A stretch of 64,000 nt of DNA, taken from assembly GCF_003610295.1 (NCBI RefSeq), contig NZ_RAPV01000001.1, positions 4,898,001-4,962,000 on the forward strand. Reading direction: 5' to 3'. The translations under genes and the position numbers were made by a program. Positions 1 to 9,551 of this stretch are shown piece by piece. The DNA is from Paraburkholderia sp. BL23I1N1. Lineage in GTDB: Bacteria > Pseudomonadota > Gammaproteobacteria > Burkholderiales > Burkholderiaceae. How positions within the stretch are numbered: position 1 is the first letter of the stretch; every line of letters begins with the position of its first letter. The notes under the pieces were generated by a model that saw only the letters and a program-made list of their open reading frames with translations, was not told the origin of the DNA and searched no databases.

Positions 1-894
1 TGTCCGCAGTGGCAAGGCGACACGCTCTCCGGCAAATCCTTGCTGGTCTGGCAGGAAGACGGCCTCGGCGATATGGTCCAATTCAGCCGCTATTTCGCCT
101 TGCTCAAGGCGCAAGGGGCCGCGCATATCGCCTTTGCGTGCGCGCCTGCTTTGCACCGGGTGATGGCTTCAGTGGACGGCGTCGATGCCGTGCTCGATCA
201 CGACACGGCACTGGCCCGCGTGACCGCATCCACATACGACTGCTGGACGAGCCTGTTGAGCGCGCCGTTGCACTTACGCACGACCGTCGACACGATTCCG
301 CGTGCGGTTCGCCTAGCGGCCGAGCCGTCGCTCGTCGAAAAGTGGCGGCCGACGCTCGAGACCCTGCCGGACGGCCGCAAAATCGGGCTGGTGTGGAAGG
401 GCAACGCGAAACACCATAACGACGCGAACCGGTCGATCCCTACGCTGGCCACGCTTGCGCCGCTTTGGAGCGTGCCGAGCCTGAGTTTCGTGAGTCTGCA
501 AAAAGGCCAGGGTGAGGATGAGGCGCGCAATCCGCCCGACGGTCAGTCGCTGCTCGACCTCGGCTCGGCCGTGAACGATTTAGCGGACAGTGCCGCGATC
601 ATCGAGCAACTCGATCTGGTGATTTGCGTGGATACGTCCATTGCACATCTGGCCGCGTCGTTGGGCAAGCCGTGCTGGGTGATGCTGCCGGAGAAAGACG
701 TCGACTGGCGCTGGATGCACGAGCGCAGCGATTCGCCGTGGTATCCGCATACGCTGCGGCTGTTTCGCCGGGCGGCGGGTGAGGGGTGGTCGGTGACTGT
801 GGAGAGCGTGAAGCAGGCGTGTCTGGAGAGATTCTCCGTCGAGCGTGCCACCGAACTTCGCAGCGCCAAATATAGCGCCGCGTCAGAGGGCTAA
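1..894 (+). CDS. Glycosyltransferase-9-like domain of a TPR-type protein, 3' part
   Basis: The reading frame is open from base 1, so the start lies outside the window. It ends at TAA 892-894. The visible 297 residues begin with a stretch resembling the linker that precedes the glycosyltransferase-like module in many bacterial TPR proteins (WQGDTLSGKSLLVWQEDGLG). A second conserved block, DLVICVDTSIAHLAASLGKP, matches the nucleotide-sugar-binding end of GT9/heptosyltransferase-like folds. Proteins of this type usually carry N-terminal tetratricopeptide repeats and are annotated as glycosyltransferases of unknown acceptor; that part is not visible. It runs toward the LysR gene on the other strand, with only 13 bases between them. 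The family call is fairly firm; the substrate is unknown. Confidence 0.75.
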   Translation, partial: CPQWQGDTLSGKSLLVWQEDGLGDMVQFSRYFALLKAQGAAHIAFACAPALHRVMASVDGVDAVLDHDTALARVTASTYDCWTSLLSAPLHLRTTVDTIPRAVRLAAEPSLVEKWRPTLETLPDGRKIGLVWKGNAKHHNDANRSIPTLATLAPLWSVPSLSFVSLQKGQGEDEARNPPDGQSLLDLGSAVNDLADSAAIIEQLDLVICVDTSIAHLAASLGKPCWVMLPEKDVDWRWMHERSDSPWYPHTLRLFRRAAGEGWSVTVESVKQACLERFSVERATELRSAKYSAASEG

Positions 895-907
895 GAGGTG
901 GAATGCC

Positions 908-1864
908 TCACTTGACCGGTTGTCTCCGCTTGCGGCCCGATTGCGCTGAAGCGTGAAACTGACTCTCAGTCGCCTCGATCGCCTGACCGAGGAACTGCAG
1001 AAACATGCTCATCGCGACGGTCGTGGTCAGGTCCGAGCGTTGATAAAGACAACTGAACGACTTCGCCCCGGCATCGGCGAGCGTGGTCCATGCAAGCTTG
1101 CGTTGCGTCACGTCTTCCGCCACGTTCTCCGCAATCAGGAAGCCGATACCGACACCGTCAGCAACGAGCCGGCGCACCATCGAAACTGAACTCGTCTCCA
1201 CCAGCGGACGCGCCTTGCGCTGCTCCCGGTGGTCGATCTGGTCCACCATGGCACGCAACTCGGTATCCGGCGTCATGAGGATGAGCGGATAGTCGAGACA
1301 GTCGCGCAGCCGAGGCCGCTTGCCGAGCTTCGTCAGCGGATGCCCGGGCGGCGTGACAAGCCCAAGGTGCTGCGAGAAAGCGCGTACTTCCACGACGCCA
1401 GGCGGCGGCTTGCGGCGCAGGCCATAACCAATGTCGGCTTCACCCGTCTCCACCCACTTGAGGATGCTCTCGCCGTTGCCCGAGCGCACGCTGTAAGTCA
1501 CCCCCGGATAGCTTTTCATGGCCGCCTGAATGGCATCGGGCACCAACTGCTCGGCCGACGACGGCGACACCGCCAGGTTGATATGCCCGCGGCGCAACGA
1601 ACGCAGGTCTTCCACCTGAGTCATCGCGTTATCGAAATCGCGCTGACCGCGCCGCACCGCAGCAATAATGATCTCTCCGGCGGTGGTGAGTTGCATGCCG
1701 CGCGGCAAACGGTCGAACAGCGGCGAGCCGACCTGCTCCTCGAGGTTGAGGATTTGCTGGTGCACTGCAGCGGCGGTCAGGTGCAGCGAATCGGCCGCTT
1801 TACGGATCGATCCGCGTCTGACCACTTCGTCGAAACAGCGGAATGTCTGCGATATTGGACGCAT
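908..1864 (-). CDS. LysR-family transcriptional regulator
   Basis: 318 residues, the normal LysR length. An N-terminal winged HTH (about residues 5-64) has the typical F-x-E-V-V-R-R-G-S-I-R-K-A-A-D-S-L pattern and the LFDR-LPRGMQLTTAGE wing. A substrate-binding domain follows (about 90-295). The C-terminal tail is basic. It is divergent from the arylsulfotransferase-like gene at 1969, with 104 bases between starts. An inverted repeat CCGTAT-N9-ATACGG in that gap (1872-1892) is a plausible binding site. By LysR habit it would repress itself and control the divergent genes (sulfotransferase-like protein, NCS2 permease, porin) in response to a small ligand. The ligand cannot be read from sequence. 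Confidence 0.9.
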   Translation of the reverse strand: MRPISQTFRCFDEVVRRGSIRKAADSLHLTAAAVHQQILNLEEQVGSPLFDRLPRGMQLTTAGEIIIAAVRRGQRDFDNAMTQVEDLRSLRRGHINLAVSPSSAEQLVPDAIQAAMKSYPGVTYSVRSGNGESILKWVETGEADIGYGLRRKPPPGVVEVRAFSQHLGLVTPPGHPLTKLGKRPRLRDCLDYPLILMTPDTELRAMVDQIDHREQRKARPLVETSSVSMVRRLVADGVGIGFLIAENVAEDVTQRKLAWTTLADAGAKSFSCLYQRSDLTTTVAMSMFLQFLGQAIEATESQFHASAQSGRKRRQPVK

Positions 1865-1871
1865 AAATCAA

Positions 1872-1892
1872 CCGTATAGTTTTTCCATACGG
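1872..1892. promoter_or_regulatory. Inverted repeat, candidate LysR operator
   Basis: CCGTAT (1872-1877) and ATACGG (1887-1892) form a perfect 6-bp inverted repeat with a 9-base AT-rich spacer. It lies 8 bases upstream of the LysR start and about 77 bases upstream of the divergent gene. Position and shape fit a LysR box; binding is inferred. Confidence 0.45.
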
Positions 1893-1968
1893 GCTGTAAG
1901 GAATAATCAGATTTTATTGACGGGTCGGATAGCCTAGATTTCGCTTCATCATCTTAACGGAGCGAACC

Positions 1969-3084
1969 GTGACCACGACAGTCGATCAAATTACCCAGCG
2001 GCGCCGCGGCGTCGGCCTCATCGCTTGCGACCCCAAAGCTTCAGCCGGCGGGTATACGCTGATTGCACCGCAAACGGCAGGCGGCCACGTGTATCTCATC
2101 GATATCGACGGTACCGTCGTTCACGAATGGAAGATGCCGGTGCGGGCCGGACGCCATGCCGTGATTCTTCCCAACGGTAATCTCGGCTACAACGGCAGCC
2201 ATGCAAAATCGGAAAACCGTTACGCGCCGTGGTCGATGTGGCACGGCGGTGATTTCTCGGAAGTCACGCCCGAGGGCGAGGTGGTCTGGCACCACGAAGA
2301 TCCGGCGCATCATCATGACGCGCAGTGGCTCGCCAACGGCAATCTGCTTTACACCGCGTGCGCGCCGGTGCCTGCAGGATTTGCCGAACGCGTGCCGGGT
2401 GGCACGGCCCACGGCCCCGAAGAAGTCATGTATGGCGACGTGATCCGCGAAGTGAACCGCGCGGGCGAACTGGTGTGGGAATGGAAGGCGTGGGAGCACC
2501 TCAAGCCCAAGGACTTTCCGATCGCGTCCGGCTTTGGCCGGTATCACTGGCCGCTCGTGAACGGGCTCGGCGTGAATGCGAAAGGCGAGGTGCTGATGAG
2601 CCTGCGCACCACGTCGGGCATCATCGCCGTCGAGCGCAAAACCGGCGGCGTCACGATGCATATTCCGCCGAGCGTGGTGTCGCACCAGCACGCACCCGTA
2701 GCGCTCGCCAACGGCAACATTCTCACGTTCGACAACGGCAATTTCCGCGCCGGCGCGCACGTGGCTTTCTCGCGCGTGCTGGAGATCGATCCGGCGAACA
2801 ACGAGGTCGTGTGGTCGTACGCGGACGACATGGTGAATGCGTTCTACAGCGCCTTCATGGGTAACGCGCAGCGGCTCGCGAATGGCAACACTCACATCAC
2901 CGAGTCGGCAACGGGCCGCCTCTTCGAAGTGACGCCCGCGGGCGAGGTGGTCTGGGAATACGTGATCCCCTGGTTTGCCGAGTACCCGGACGAAGCGGCG
3001 CGCAAAACCGGCCCCGGCCAGTTGAACAGCGTCTTCCAGACCTTCCGCTACAGCCGCGAGCAATTGCCTTGGCTGCGCGCCTGA
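1969..3084 (+). CDS. Arylsulfotransferase-like beta-propeller protein
   Basis: 371 residues from GTG 1969, preceded by an AACGGAG ribosome-binding site. Blade-like repeats with an NGN core are seen several times (LPNGNLGYNG, LANGNLLYT, LANGNILTFDNGN, LANGNTHITES), along with GEVVW strands. This is the pattern of the arylsulfotransferase/ASST-like propeller families, which move sulfate between phenols. No signal peptide is obvious, unlike periplasmic ASST enzymes, so a cytoplasmic role or a different reaction is possible. It is followed after 29 bases by an NCS2 permease and then a porin, suggesting a transcription unit for uptake and conversion of one substrate under the divergent LysR. The fold is fairly sure; the activity is inferred. 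Confidence 0.75.
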   Translation: MTTTVDQITQRRRGVGLIACDPKASAGGYTLIAPQTAGGHVYLIDIDGTVVHEWKMPVRAGRHAVILPNGNLGYNGSHAKSENRYAPWSMWHGGDFSEVTPEGEVVWHHEDPAHHHDAQWLANGNLLYTACAPVPAGFAERVPGGTAHGPEEVMYGDVIREVNRAGELVWEWKAWEHLKPKDFPIASGFGRYHWPLVNGLGVNAKGEVLMSLRTTSGIIAVERKTGGVTMHIPPSVVSHQHAPVALANGNILTFDNGNFRAGAHVAFSRVLEIDPANNEVVWSYADDMVNAFYSAFMGNAQRLANGNTHITESATGRLFEVTPAGEVVWEYVIPWFAEYPDEAARKTGPGQLNSVFQTFRYSREQLPWLRA

Positions 3085-3113
3085 ACGCCGTGTTGTGATC
3101 ATTCGGGGGTAAC

Positions 3114-4442
3114 GTGAGTCCGGAACCAGCCGCCCATAGCGTCGATGCGCGTTTGCCCGCGTGGCAACTCGTGCTGTTCGGCCTGCAGCATGTCCTCTCG
3201 ATGGCGGCTTCGCCCGTCACCGCGGTTTTTCTGGTGTCGAGAATGTTGTCGCTCTCGTCGGGCATGACCGTGCACCTGATCGGCACGACGTTCTTTGCCT
3301 GCGGGGCCGGCACACTGCTGCAATCGCTCGGGGCGGCGCCGATCGGTTCGCGGTTGCCGTTCGTGATGGTGCCGGGCGGCGCGCCCGCCATGCTGTTCGC
3401 CGTCATCGCCACGCAGACGGATCTGCGCACCGCCGCGGGCGCAGCGATCCTCACCAGCCTGTTTTACTGGCTCGTGCTGCCGGTATTCGCGCGCTGCCTG
3501 CGGTTTTTCCCGCGTGTGGTGGTGGGCACGATGCTGCTGCTTGTCTCGGTGAGTCTCATCAAGATCTATGCCGGCATCGTTGTCGGCCAGCCGGGAACAC
3601 CTGGCTTTGCGCGGCCGCAGTCGCTTGGGCTCGCGGTGCTCACGATCGTGGCCACGCTGGCCGTGGCCCGCCTGTTCAAGGGCACGGCGGGACGGCTTGC
3701 AGTGCTGATCGGCCTCGCGATCGGCACGTGTGCGGGCTGGGCAATCGGGCTGATGCCGGCAGGCGGCATGTGGGACGGTCCGCTCTTCACTTTACCGACG
3801 CTGCTGCCTTTCGGCATGCCTCGTTTCGACGTGCTTGCCGCGCTGCCCATGCTGATTTTCAGTGTCATTTCGATGGCCGAGGCAACGGGTCAGACGGTTG
3901 CCGTCGGTGAGATCACCGGCAGGAGGATCGACATGCGCCGCGACGTGCCGCGGACCATTCGCGGCGATGCGGCGGCGTCGCTGCTTGGCTCGCTGCTGGG
4001 CACCTCGCTCATCATCACGAGCGCGGAGAATATCGGCGTGGTGCAGACCACTGGCGTGCGCTCGCGCTACGTCACCGCGACGGCCGGCGCGATGCTGATG
4101 CTCATCGCACTGTTTGCGCCGCTCGGACGCTTCGCTTACGCGATTCCCGCGCCGGTGGTGGGCGGCACAGCGCTGATCGTATTCGCGATGATCGGCGTGA
4201 TGGGCGTCAACCTGCTCGGCAAGGTCGACCTCCATGCGCGCGGCAATCAATACACGCTTGCCGCGGCGCTCGTGGTGGGCTTGCTGCCGATTCTGGTTCC
4301 CAATGTATATGCCGCGTTCCCCGGCTATTTGCAGATCGTATTGGGCAACGGCATGGCGGCGGGGACGCTCACCGCAATCGTCGTCAATCTGGTTTTCGGC
4401 GCATGGCGCCTCAGACCCGTGGAGAAGGTCCAGGCAATTTGA
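3114..4442 (+). CDS. NCS2 family (uracil/xanthine permease-like) transporter
   Basis: 442 residues, starting at GTG 3114 after a GGGGGT Shine-Dalgarno-like run. The N-terminal block FGLQHVLSMAASPVT and a later SAENIGVVQTTGVRSRYV block are the two signatures of nucleobase-cation symporter-2 proteins. Roughly 12-14 hydrophobic segments are spread over the length. The inner-membrane role would be proton- or sodium-coupled uptake of a purine, pyrimidine or related ring compound. Its place between an arylsulfotransferase-like gene and a porin suggests a substrate other than a plain nucleobase, but that is inference. Confidence 0.85.
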   Translation: MSPEPAAHSVDARLPAWQLVLFGLQHVLSMAASPVTAVFLVSRMLSLSSGMTVHLIGTTFFACGAGTLLQSLGAAPIGSRLPFVMVPGGAPAMLFAVIATQTDLRTAAGAAILTSLFYWLVLPVFARCLRFFPRVVVGTMLLLVSVSLIKIYAGIVVGQPGTPGFARPQSLGLAVLTIVATLAVARLFKGTAGRLAVLIGLAIGTCAGWAIGLMPAGGMWDGPLFTLPTLLPFGMPRFDVLAALPMLIFSVISMAEATGQTVAVGEITGRRIDMRRDVPRTIRGDAAASLLGSLLGTSLIITSAENIGVVQTTGVRSRYVTATAGAMLMLIALFAPLGRFAYAIPAPVVGGTALIVFAMIGVMGVNLLGKVDLHARGNQYTLAAALVVGLLPILVPNVYAAFPGYLQIVLGNGMAAGTLTAIVVNLVFGAWRLRPVEKVQAI

Positions 4443-4506
4443 TCGCAGGCCTTAACGTTTAACGCACGCCTTCGCAGTTCTCCCTCGAACGCTTCAACTC
4501 TTTTCC

Positions 4507-5613
4507 ATGAAAAACAAATTCGCTTTCCGCGCGACGGTTGTCGCGTGCCTGGCTGCGTTCGTCTCTTCTACGACGGCCAACGCCCAGAGCAGTGTCACGC
4601 TGTACGGCAGTATCGACGCGGGCCTCGGCTACGTGAGCAACCTGCCCGGCGCCCACGCTTATATCGCCGAGCAGGGCACCTTCCAGGCCGACCGCTTCGG
4701 TTTTCAGGGCGTCGAAGATATCGGCGCGGGCCGCTCGGTGGTATTCAGGCTCGAAAGCGGCTTTGTCACGACGACGGGCGCGTCTGCCAGCAGCAGCACC
4801 TTCTTCAATCGCCAGGCCTACGTGGGTCTGTCCGACCCAATGTTCGGCACCGTGACGCTCGGCCGTCAAACCGACTGGAATTTCGATTGGCTCGGCTCGG
4901 TGTCGACCGGTCAACTGCTCGGCGACTTCTCCGCGTTTCACCCCGGCAATCTCGATGGCCTTGGCAGCACCTTGCCGGTGCAATTGTCGAGCACGGTGAA
5001 GTGGAAAAGCATCAACTACAGCAGGCTGAGTTTCGGTGCGCTCTATGGATTTCCCGGCGCGTCGGCCAGCAACACCAACGGGCGGATCCTCAGTTTCGGC
5101 GCCAACTATACGAATGGGCCGCTCAAACTGGTGGCGGTGTATTCCGGATACCACGACCGTTTGCTGCCGCTTTCCAACGGACTCGGCCTGACGTCGTTCG
5201 AAGGAAAGGCACTCGCGCCCGGCGCAACCTTCAACGCGAAACAGGTGCGCGATATGGGGATCGGCGGGTCGTACCGCTTTGAACGTGTGACGCTGCATGC
5301 GCTCGCCACGGATGTACGAATCCAGTCGGACGGCGGCAGCGAGCACTTTCGCACGATCGACGGCGGCCTCAACGTCCGCTTGACGCCCGCGGAGGAAATC
5401 GCGGCGGGGGCGTGGACCGCGACACTCGCGGGGCGCCGCTGGACCCAATTCACCGTGGCGAACGTGTATTCGCTGTCAAAAGCGACGCAAGTCTACGCGG
5501 ACCTGATGGTCGAGACGGCGGGTGGCGGGGCGGTCGCGAATACGCTTGGGATCGGGGCGGCGTCGGGCGGAAGGCCGACTGTGTTCCTGAGCGGGATCCA
5601 TCATCTGTTCTGA
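4507..5613 (+). CDS. Gram-negative porin (GBP/OmpC-like trimeric type)
   Basis: 368 residues. The signal peptide (about 1-26) ends at ANA, and the mature protein starts QSSVTLYGSIDAGLGYVSN. Typical porin blocks follow: GFQGVEDIGAGRSVVFRLES, FNRQAYVGLSDPMFGTVTLG, and a C-terminal strand ending in HHLF with the terminal Phe needed for BAM recognition. It sits 64 bases after the NCS2 permease in the same direction and may form an outer-membrane entry route for the same substrate. No clear Shine-Dalgarno stands in front of ATG 4507, so translation may be coupled or weak. It is one of five porin genes in this window. Confidence 0.92.
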   Translation: MKNKFAFRATVVACLAAFVSSTTANAQSSVTLYGSIDAGLGYVSNLPGAHAYIAEQGTFQADRFGFQGVEDIGAGRSVVFRLESGFVTTTGASASSSTFFNRQAYVGLSDPMFGTVTLGRQTDWNFDWLGSVSTGQLLGDFSAFHPGNLDGLGSTLPVQLSSTVKWKSINYSRLSFGALYGFPGASASNTNGRILSFGANYTNGPLKLVAVYSGYHDRLLPLSNGLGLTSFEGKALAPGATFNAKQVRDMGIGGSYRFERVTLHALATDVRIQSDGGSEHFRTIDGGLNVRLTPAEEIAAGAWTATLAGRRWTQFTVANVYSLSKATQVYADLMVETAGGGAVANTLGIGAASGGRPTVFLSGIHHLF

Positions 5614-5654
5614 GGCGGGCGTGGGGCGGTGTAGTTGCCACTCACGTGCAGCCA

Positions 5655-6251
5655 CTACGCTTCAGTCACCTGCATCTGATACAGGCCCCACGGCGACAGC
5701 ACGAAGCGATCCTTCAGCGGTTTGCCCGCGAGTTCGGGGATAGAGTCGGGGTCGTAGACCGCCCATAGTGGTCCCAAGCCGCCGAGAGGCAGCGGCTTGC
5801 CGTCCATATGCGTCGCCACGATCATGCGGTAGTCATGAACTTTGTCGAGCGTCGTCATGACGGCATAGCCGTCAACCGCGCGCATGACGATTTGCGTGCT
5901 TCCCGCGCCCGGCGCACCGACGTGTGCGAGCACATCGCCGAGCAATGGGCCGCTCAGGGTGTGCGGCCGGGCGTCGTATTCGATGGTGGGCTTGATTGTC
6001 ACCGCCGGCATGCTCGCGATCAACGGCAGATCGACCCCATACGCCTGCGAAAATTTCACCTGGTGCTTGGCCAGCAACTGGTCGAACGCCGGGTCGAGTG
6101 CGCCGCGATTGCTGCGTTTGATCGCGCCCGCAATGGTCAGAATCACGGGAGATGCCGTGCAAGCTCCCTGGCCCACATGCTTGCTGGCGAACGCAGGCGC
6201 GGCGGTCGCACCCAGCACGGCTGCGCTGGCTAGAAATTGACGCTTATCCAT
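5655..6251 (-). CDS. Exported molybdopterin-domain (sulfite-oxidase-like) protein
   Basis: 198 residues from ATG 6249-6251; the open frame extends further upstream but without a signal sequence. MDKRQFLASAAVLGATAAPAFA is a clean secretion signal. The remaining about 175 residues have the pattern of the small oxidoreductase molybdopterin-binding domain, with GPLLGDVLAHVGAPG followed by a DGYAV block. Such single-domain exported proteins are common in proteobacteria and often lack the full cofactor-binding set; the sulfite-oxidase Cys is not evident. It is divergent from galB. It may be a redox partner or a cofactor-less relative, and its function is unknown. Confidence 0.7.
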   Translation of the reverse strand: MDKRQFLASAAVLGATAAPAFASKHVGQGACTASPVILTIAGAIKRSNRGALDPAFDQLLAKHQVKFSQAYGVDLPLIASMPAVTIKPTIEYDARPHTLSGPLLGDVLAHVGAPGAGSTQIVMRAVDGYAVMTTLDKVHDYRMIVATHMDGKPLPLGGLGPLWAVYDPDSIPELAGKPLKDRFVLSPWGLYQMQVTEA

Positions 6252-6448
6252 GTGCGTTTGCTCCCGGATTCGTAAGACGTGTGGATGTGGGCGACGAAAT
6301 CTTCGCGGGCTCCATTCTGGCAGAAAATCGCCGGGTTCAAGCGCTGATCCGGCACCTCGCGATAAAAACATTAGATGGTATTACACGCTCCTTTAGGTGC
6401 TTCCGGCCGCCCTTCGAATCCTACAATGGTGCCCATCACATAGTGAAT

Positions 6449-7192
6449 ATGGGTAGCTTGGAAATGGCAGACAAGGCGATGTTGGTGGTGAGCGCGCATA
6501 GCGCCGATTTTGTGTGGCGGGCAGGTGGCGCAATCGCGCTGCACAAGAAAAACGGATACCGTGCGAAGGTCGTGTGCCTTTCGTTCGGCGAGCGTGGCGA
6601 GTCGGCCAGGCTCTGGCGCAAGGGCGAAATGACGATCGAGATGGTCAAGGCGGCGCGCAGGGAAGAGGCTGTGCGGGCCGCGGATATCCTGGGTGCGGAA
6701 GTCGAATTTTTCGACCTCGGTGACTACCCGTTGCGAGTATCGGACGAGGCCCTGATGCGCCTCGTCGATGTATTCCGTGATGTGCAGCCGGCGTTCGTAT
6801 TGAGCCACTCACAGAAGGACCCGTACAACTTCGACCATCCGCTCGCCATGCACGTGGCGCAGGAGGCACGGATCATCGCCCAGGCCGAAGGTCACAATCC
6901 GGGTCAGAAAGTGGTCGGTGCGCCGCCTGTCTATGCGTTCGAGCCGCATCAAACCGAACAATGCGAATGGACGCCCAATACCTTCCTCGATATCACCGAG
7001 GTCTGGGACACCAAGCGCCGCGCGATCGAATGCATGGCGGGCCAGGAGCATCTGTGGGAGTACTACACACGCGTCGCCCTGCAGCGCGGCGTGCAGGCCA
7101 AGCGCAACATCGGTATCACAGCCACGCGCGATATCCAGTACGCGGAGGGGTATCAGCGCATCACACCGGCGGTGACGGGAGATCTGGCATGA
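6449..7192 (+). CDS. galB: 4-oxalomesaconate hydratase GalB
   Basis: 247 residues from ATG 6449; ATG 6464 is an alternative. It is a PIG-L/LmbE-fold zinc protein with the metal motif [12 protein letters not shown] (the family's AHxDD-like site), then [18 protein letters not shown] and [15 protein letters not shown], which resemble Pseudomonas putida GalB closely from memory. GalB hydrates 4-oxalomesaconate to 4-carboxy-4-hydroxy-2-oxoadipate in the cytoplasmic lower gallate pathway. Its stop overlaps the galC start (ATGA at 7189-7192), which shows translational coupling. The alternative hydratase of protocatechuate 4,5-cleavage (LigJ) belongs to another fold, so this gene points to the gallate version of the pathway. 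Confidence 0.93.
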   Translation: MGSLEMADKAMLVVSAHSADFVWRAGGAIALHKKNGYRAKVVCLSFGERGESARLWRKGEMTIEMVKAARREEAVRAADILGAEVEFFDLGDYPLRVSDEALMRLVDVFRDVQPAFVLSHSQKDPYNFDHPLAMHVAQEARIIAQAEGHNPGQKVVGAPPVYAFEPHQTEQCEWTPNTFLDITEVWDTKRRAIECMAGQEHLWEYYTRVALQRGVQAKRNIGITATRDIQYAEGYQRITPAVTGDLA

Positions 7193-7884
7193 AGCGAGGC
7201 GTTGTGGTGACCACGGTCCGCCGCGCCGATCCGCGCGATGTGGCCGTGCCGCAGCAGGCGGGCGCCGCCATTGTTCACGAGGCGCAGAGCCGTCTCGGCC
7301 TGCTTGCTTCGTACATACGGCCGATCTACTCGGGGCCGGCTATCGCGGGCTCTGCGATTACCGTGCTGGTGCCGCCGTCGGACAACTGGATGCTGCACGT
7401 TGCCGTCGAGCAATGTCGCGAGGGCGACGTTCTCGTCGTGGCGCCCACTTCACCCTGCGAGGACGGCTATTTCGGCGACCTGCTCGCCACCTCGCTGGCC
7501 GCGCGCGGTGTGCGCGGACTGATCATCGACGCGGGTTGCCGTGACGTCGTCTCGCTCAGAGAAATGAAATTCCCGGTGTGGTCGAAGGCCGTGTCCGCGC
7601 AAGGCGCGGTCAAGGAAACGCTTGGCTCGGTGAATATTCCGGTGGTGTGCGCGCAGCAGATCGTGAATCCCGGCGACGTTATCGTCGCGGATGACGACGG
7701 CGTGGTCGTCGTTCCGTTCGATACCGTGGCGAGCGTTGCGCAGGCCTCGCAGGCACGCATGGCGAAGGAAGAGAAGACGCGTTCGGTGCTGGCCGGCGGC
7801 ACGCTGGGCCTCGACTACTACGCGATGCGCGAGAAGCTCGCCCAAAAGGGCCTGCGCTACGTCGTCTCGGCAGAGGACCTTTGA
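7189..7884 (+). CDS. galC: 4-carboxy-4-hydroxy-2-oxoadipate aldolase GalC
   Basis: 231 residues from ATG 7189, overlapping the galB stop by four bases. An RraA/HMG-aldolase fold is shown by the block [12 protein letters not shown], with the Arg-Asp pair used in catalysis and metal binding, and by [15 protein letters not shown]. The enzyme splits 4-carboxy-4-hydroxy-2-oxoadipate into pyruvate and oxaloacetate using a divalent metal. RraA proteins share the fold, but the gene order galB-galC-galD and the length decide for the aldolase. All expected blocks are present and the gene looks intact. Confidence 0.92.
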   Translation: MKRGVVVTTVRRADPRDVAVPQQAGAAIVHEAQSRLGLLASYIRPIYSGPAIAGSAITVLVPPSDNWMLHVAVEQCREGDVLVVAPTSPCEDGYFGDLLATSLAARGVRGLIIDAGCRDVVSLREMKFPVWSKAVSAQGAVKETLGSVNIPVVCAQQIVNPGDVIVADDDGVVVVPFDTVASVAQASQARMAKEEKTRSVLAGGTLGLDYYAMREKLAQKGLRYVVSAEDL

Positions 7885-7899
7885 CGGAGAGGCGACGCC

Positions 7900-9024
7900 A
7901 TGTCGAGCCGTACACAAAGGCGTATTCCGTGCATGATGATGCGCGGCGGCACGTCGAAAGGCGCCTATTTTATGGCGTCGGATTTGCCGGCCGATCCCGC
8001 TGAGCGGGATCGTGTTCTGCTTGCCGTGATGGGCTCGCCCGATCCGCGTCAGATCGACGGTATCGGCGGCGCGGATCCGTTGACGAGCAAGGTGGCGATC
8101 GTCTCGCCCTCCATGCGCGACGATGCCGACGTCGACTATCTGTTTGCACAAGTCGTCGTGAACGAAGCGCGGGTCGACCTCGGGCAGAACTGCGGCAACA
8201 TTCTCGCGGGCGTCGGACCGTTTGCGATCGAACGCGGTCTCGTGGAAGCGCGTGACGGCACCACCCGGGTCGCGATCCACATGGTCAACACCGGGCAGAT
8301 CGCGGTGGCGACGGTGAGCACGCCGGGACGCCAGGTCAATTACGAAGGCGATGCCCGCATCGACGGCGTGCCGGGCGTGGCCGCTCCAATTCCGCTCGAA
8401 TTCAGGGACACCGCCGGCTCCACCTGTGGCGCGCTGCTGCCCACGGGGCATCTCAAGGATACGGTCGACGGCATCGATGTGACGTGCATCGACAACGGCA
8501 TGCCCCTCGTGCTGATGCGAGCACGCGATCTTGGGCGCACCGGCTACGAAACGCGCGAGCAACTCGACGCGGATGAGGACCTGAAAGCGCGTGTCGAAAA
8601 AATCCGGCTCACCGTGGGGCCGATGATGAATCTCGGCGACGTGAGCGCGCGCACAGTCCCGAAGATGTGTCTGGTGGCCGAGCCTCGCGATGGCGGCACG
8701 ATCAGTACGCGCAGCTTCATTCCGCATCGCTGCCACGCGTCGATTGGCGCACTCGGCGCGGTGAGCGTCGCCACGGCTGCGGTGCTGCCCGGCACGGTCT
8801 GTGAAGGCCTCGCCGATGTGGATGCCGAAGGCACGCAAAAACGTGTGTCGGTCGAACATCCAACCGGCGAGTTCACTGTTGAACTCGCGCTCGGCGGAAA
8901 TCCCGATCGGCCAGAAGTGCTGAACGCCGCGCTGTTACGCACGGCAAGGTGGCTCTTCGATGGGGCAGTGGGCATTCCTTCTACAGTGTGGCCGCGCGGA
9001 CATATTGCGTCTGGCGATGCGTGA
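7900..9024 (+). CDS. galD: 4-oxalomesaconate tautomerase GalD
   Basis: 374 residues starting 15 bases after galC, with GGAGAGGC as ribosome-binding site. It is a PrpF/diaminopimelate-epimerase-like fold. The start RRIPCMMMRGGTSKGAYF is the signature of the PrpF/GalD group, and LGQNCGNILAGVGPFAIE holds the conserved Cys region. GalD converts 4-oxalomesaconate from its keto to its enol form before GalB acts. Reaction order is therefore dioxygenase, GalD, GalB, GalC. PrpF (aconitate isomerase) is the main alternative, but the neighbours argue against it. Confidence 0.9.
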   Translation: MSSRTQRRIPCMMMRGGTSKGAYFMASDLPADPAERDRVLLAVMGSPDPRQIDGIGGADPLTSKVAIVSPSMRDDADVDYLFAQVVVNEARVDLGQNCGNILAGVGPFAIERGLVEARDGTTRVAIHMVNTGQIAVATVSTPGRQVNYEGDARIDGVPGVAAPIPLEFRDTAGSTCGALLPTGHLKDTVDGIDVTCIDNGMPLVLMRARDLGRTGYETREQLDADEDLKARVEKIRLTVGPMMNLGDVSARTVPKMCLVAEPRDGGTISTRSFIPHRCHASIGALGAVSVATAAVLPGTVCEGLADVDAEGTQKRVSVEHPTGEFTVELALGGNPDRPEVLNAALLRTARWLFDGAVGIPSTVWPRGHIASGDA

Positions 9025-9551
9025 AAGATGTCGCGCGGGGTTCGCTCCGATAAATGGGCGCAGCTCTTTACGCAGATTGATATTCTGGTAATTTCTAAAA
9101 TTCACGCGCGCTGTAATAAATGTTTCGCAATCTCAAGGTATGAATGACAGCCGCAGTAAAAGTGCCAGCCTATAAATACAATATTCAGGGATAAATAAGC
9201 CAATGAAATCAGAATGAATGGATGTTGTTAATTAATTCATCAGTTCAATCCTTGGCGCAGCGACCGGATTACCTAGAAAGCCATGCCAGTAGGGCCTCGG
9301 CGGATAGCGGAAACACCGGTTTGGGCGGCAGCACAGGGCCGTTCGACGCAGGGTATTCGACAGACGAAATGGCCGCCTTAATAAAAAGCATCGCGCATAT
9401 TGCAATCGAAATTTGAGCGGTTATGATGGGGCCTCCTGATGCGATTTCTCGAATGATCGCTTTGCGGAGGCGGCAGAAATATTTGCCGGGCATTCACGTT
9501 GGAGGGGGTAATTAATACTTCCCGTGCAGTCACATTAATCGAGGAGACGCT
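9025..9551. other. AT-rich intergenic stretch with no firm gene
   Basis: 527 bases of visibly lower GC than the surroundings. A 64-codon frame (9222-9416, +) and a 74-codon frame (9269-9493, -) exist, but neither has a convincing ribosome-binding site or recognisable content. No strong hairpin was found. The segment probably carries the promoter of the small gene at 9552. Confidence 0.4.

Noticed and set aside
2041..3102. 353-codon open frame on the minus strand opposite the arylsulfotransferase-like gene
   Set aside because: Composition is His/Arg/Val-rich as expected for an antisense shadow of high-GC coding DNA; no start signal or family motif.
7450..8859. 469-codon open frame opposite galC/galD
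   Set aside because: Spans two well-supported genes on the other strand; Arg/His-rich shadow.
9222..9493. Two small overlapping frames (64 and 74 codons) in the AT-rich gap
   Set aside because: No ribosome-binding site and no features; opposite strands compete for the same bases.
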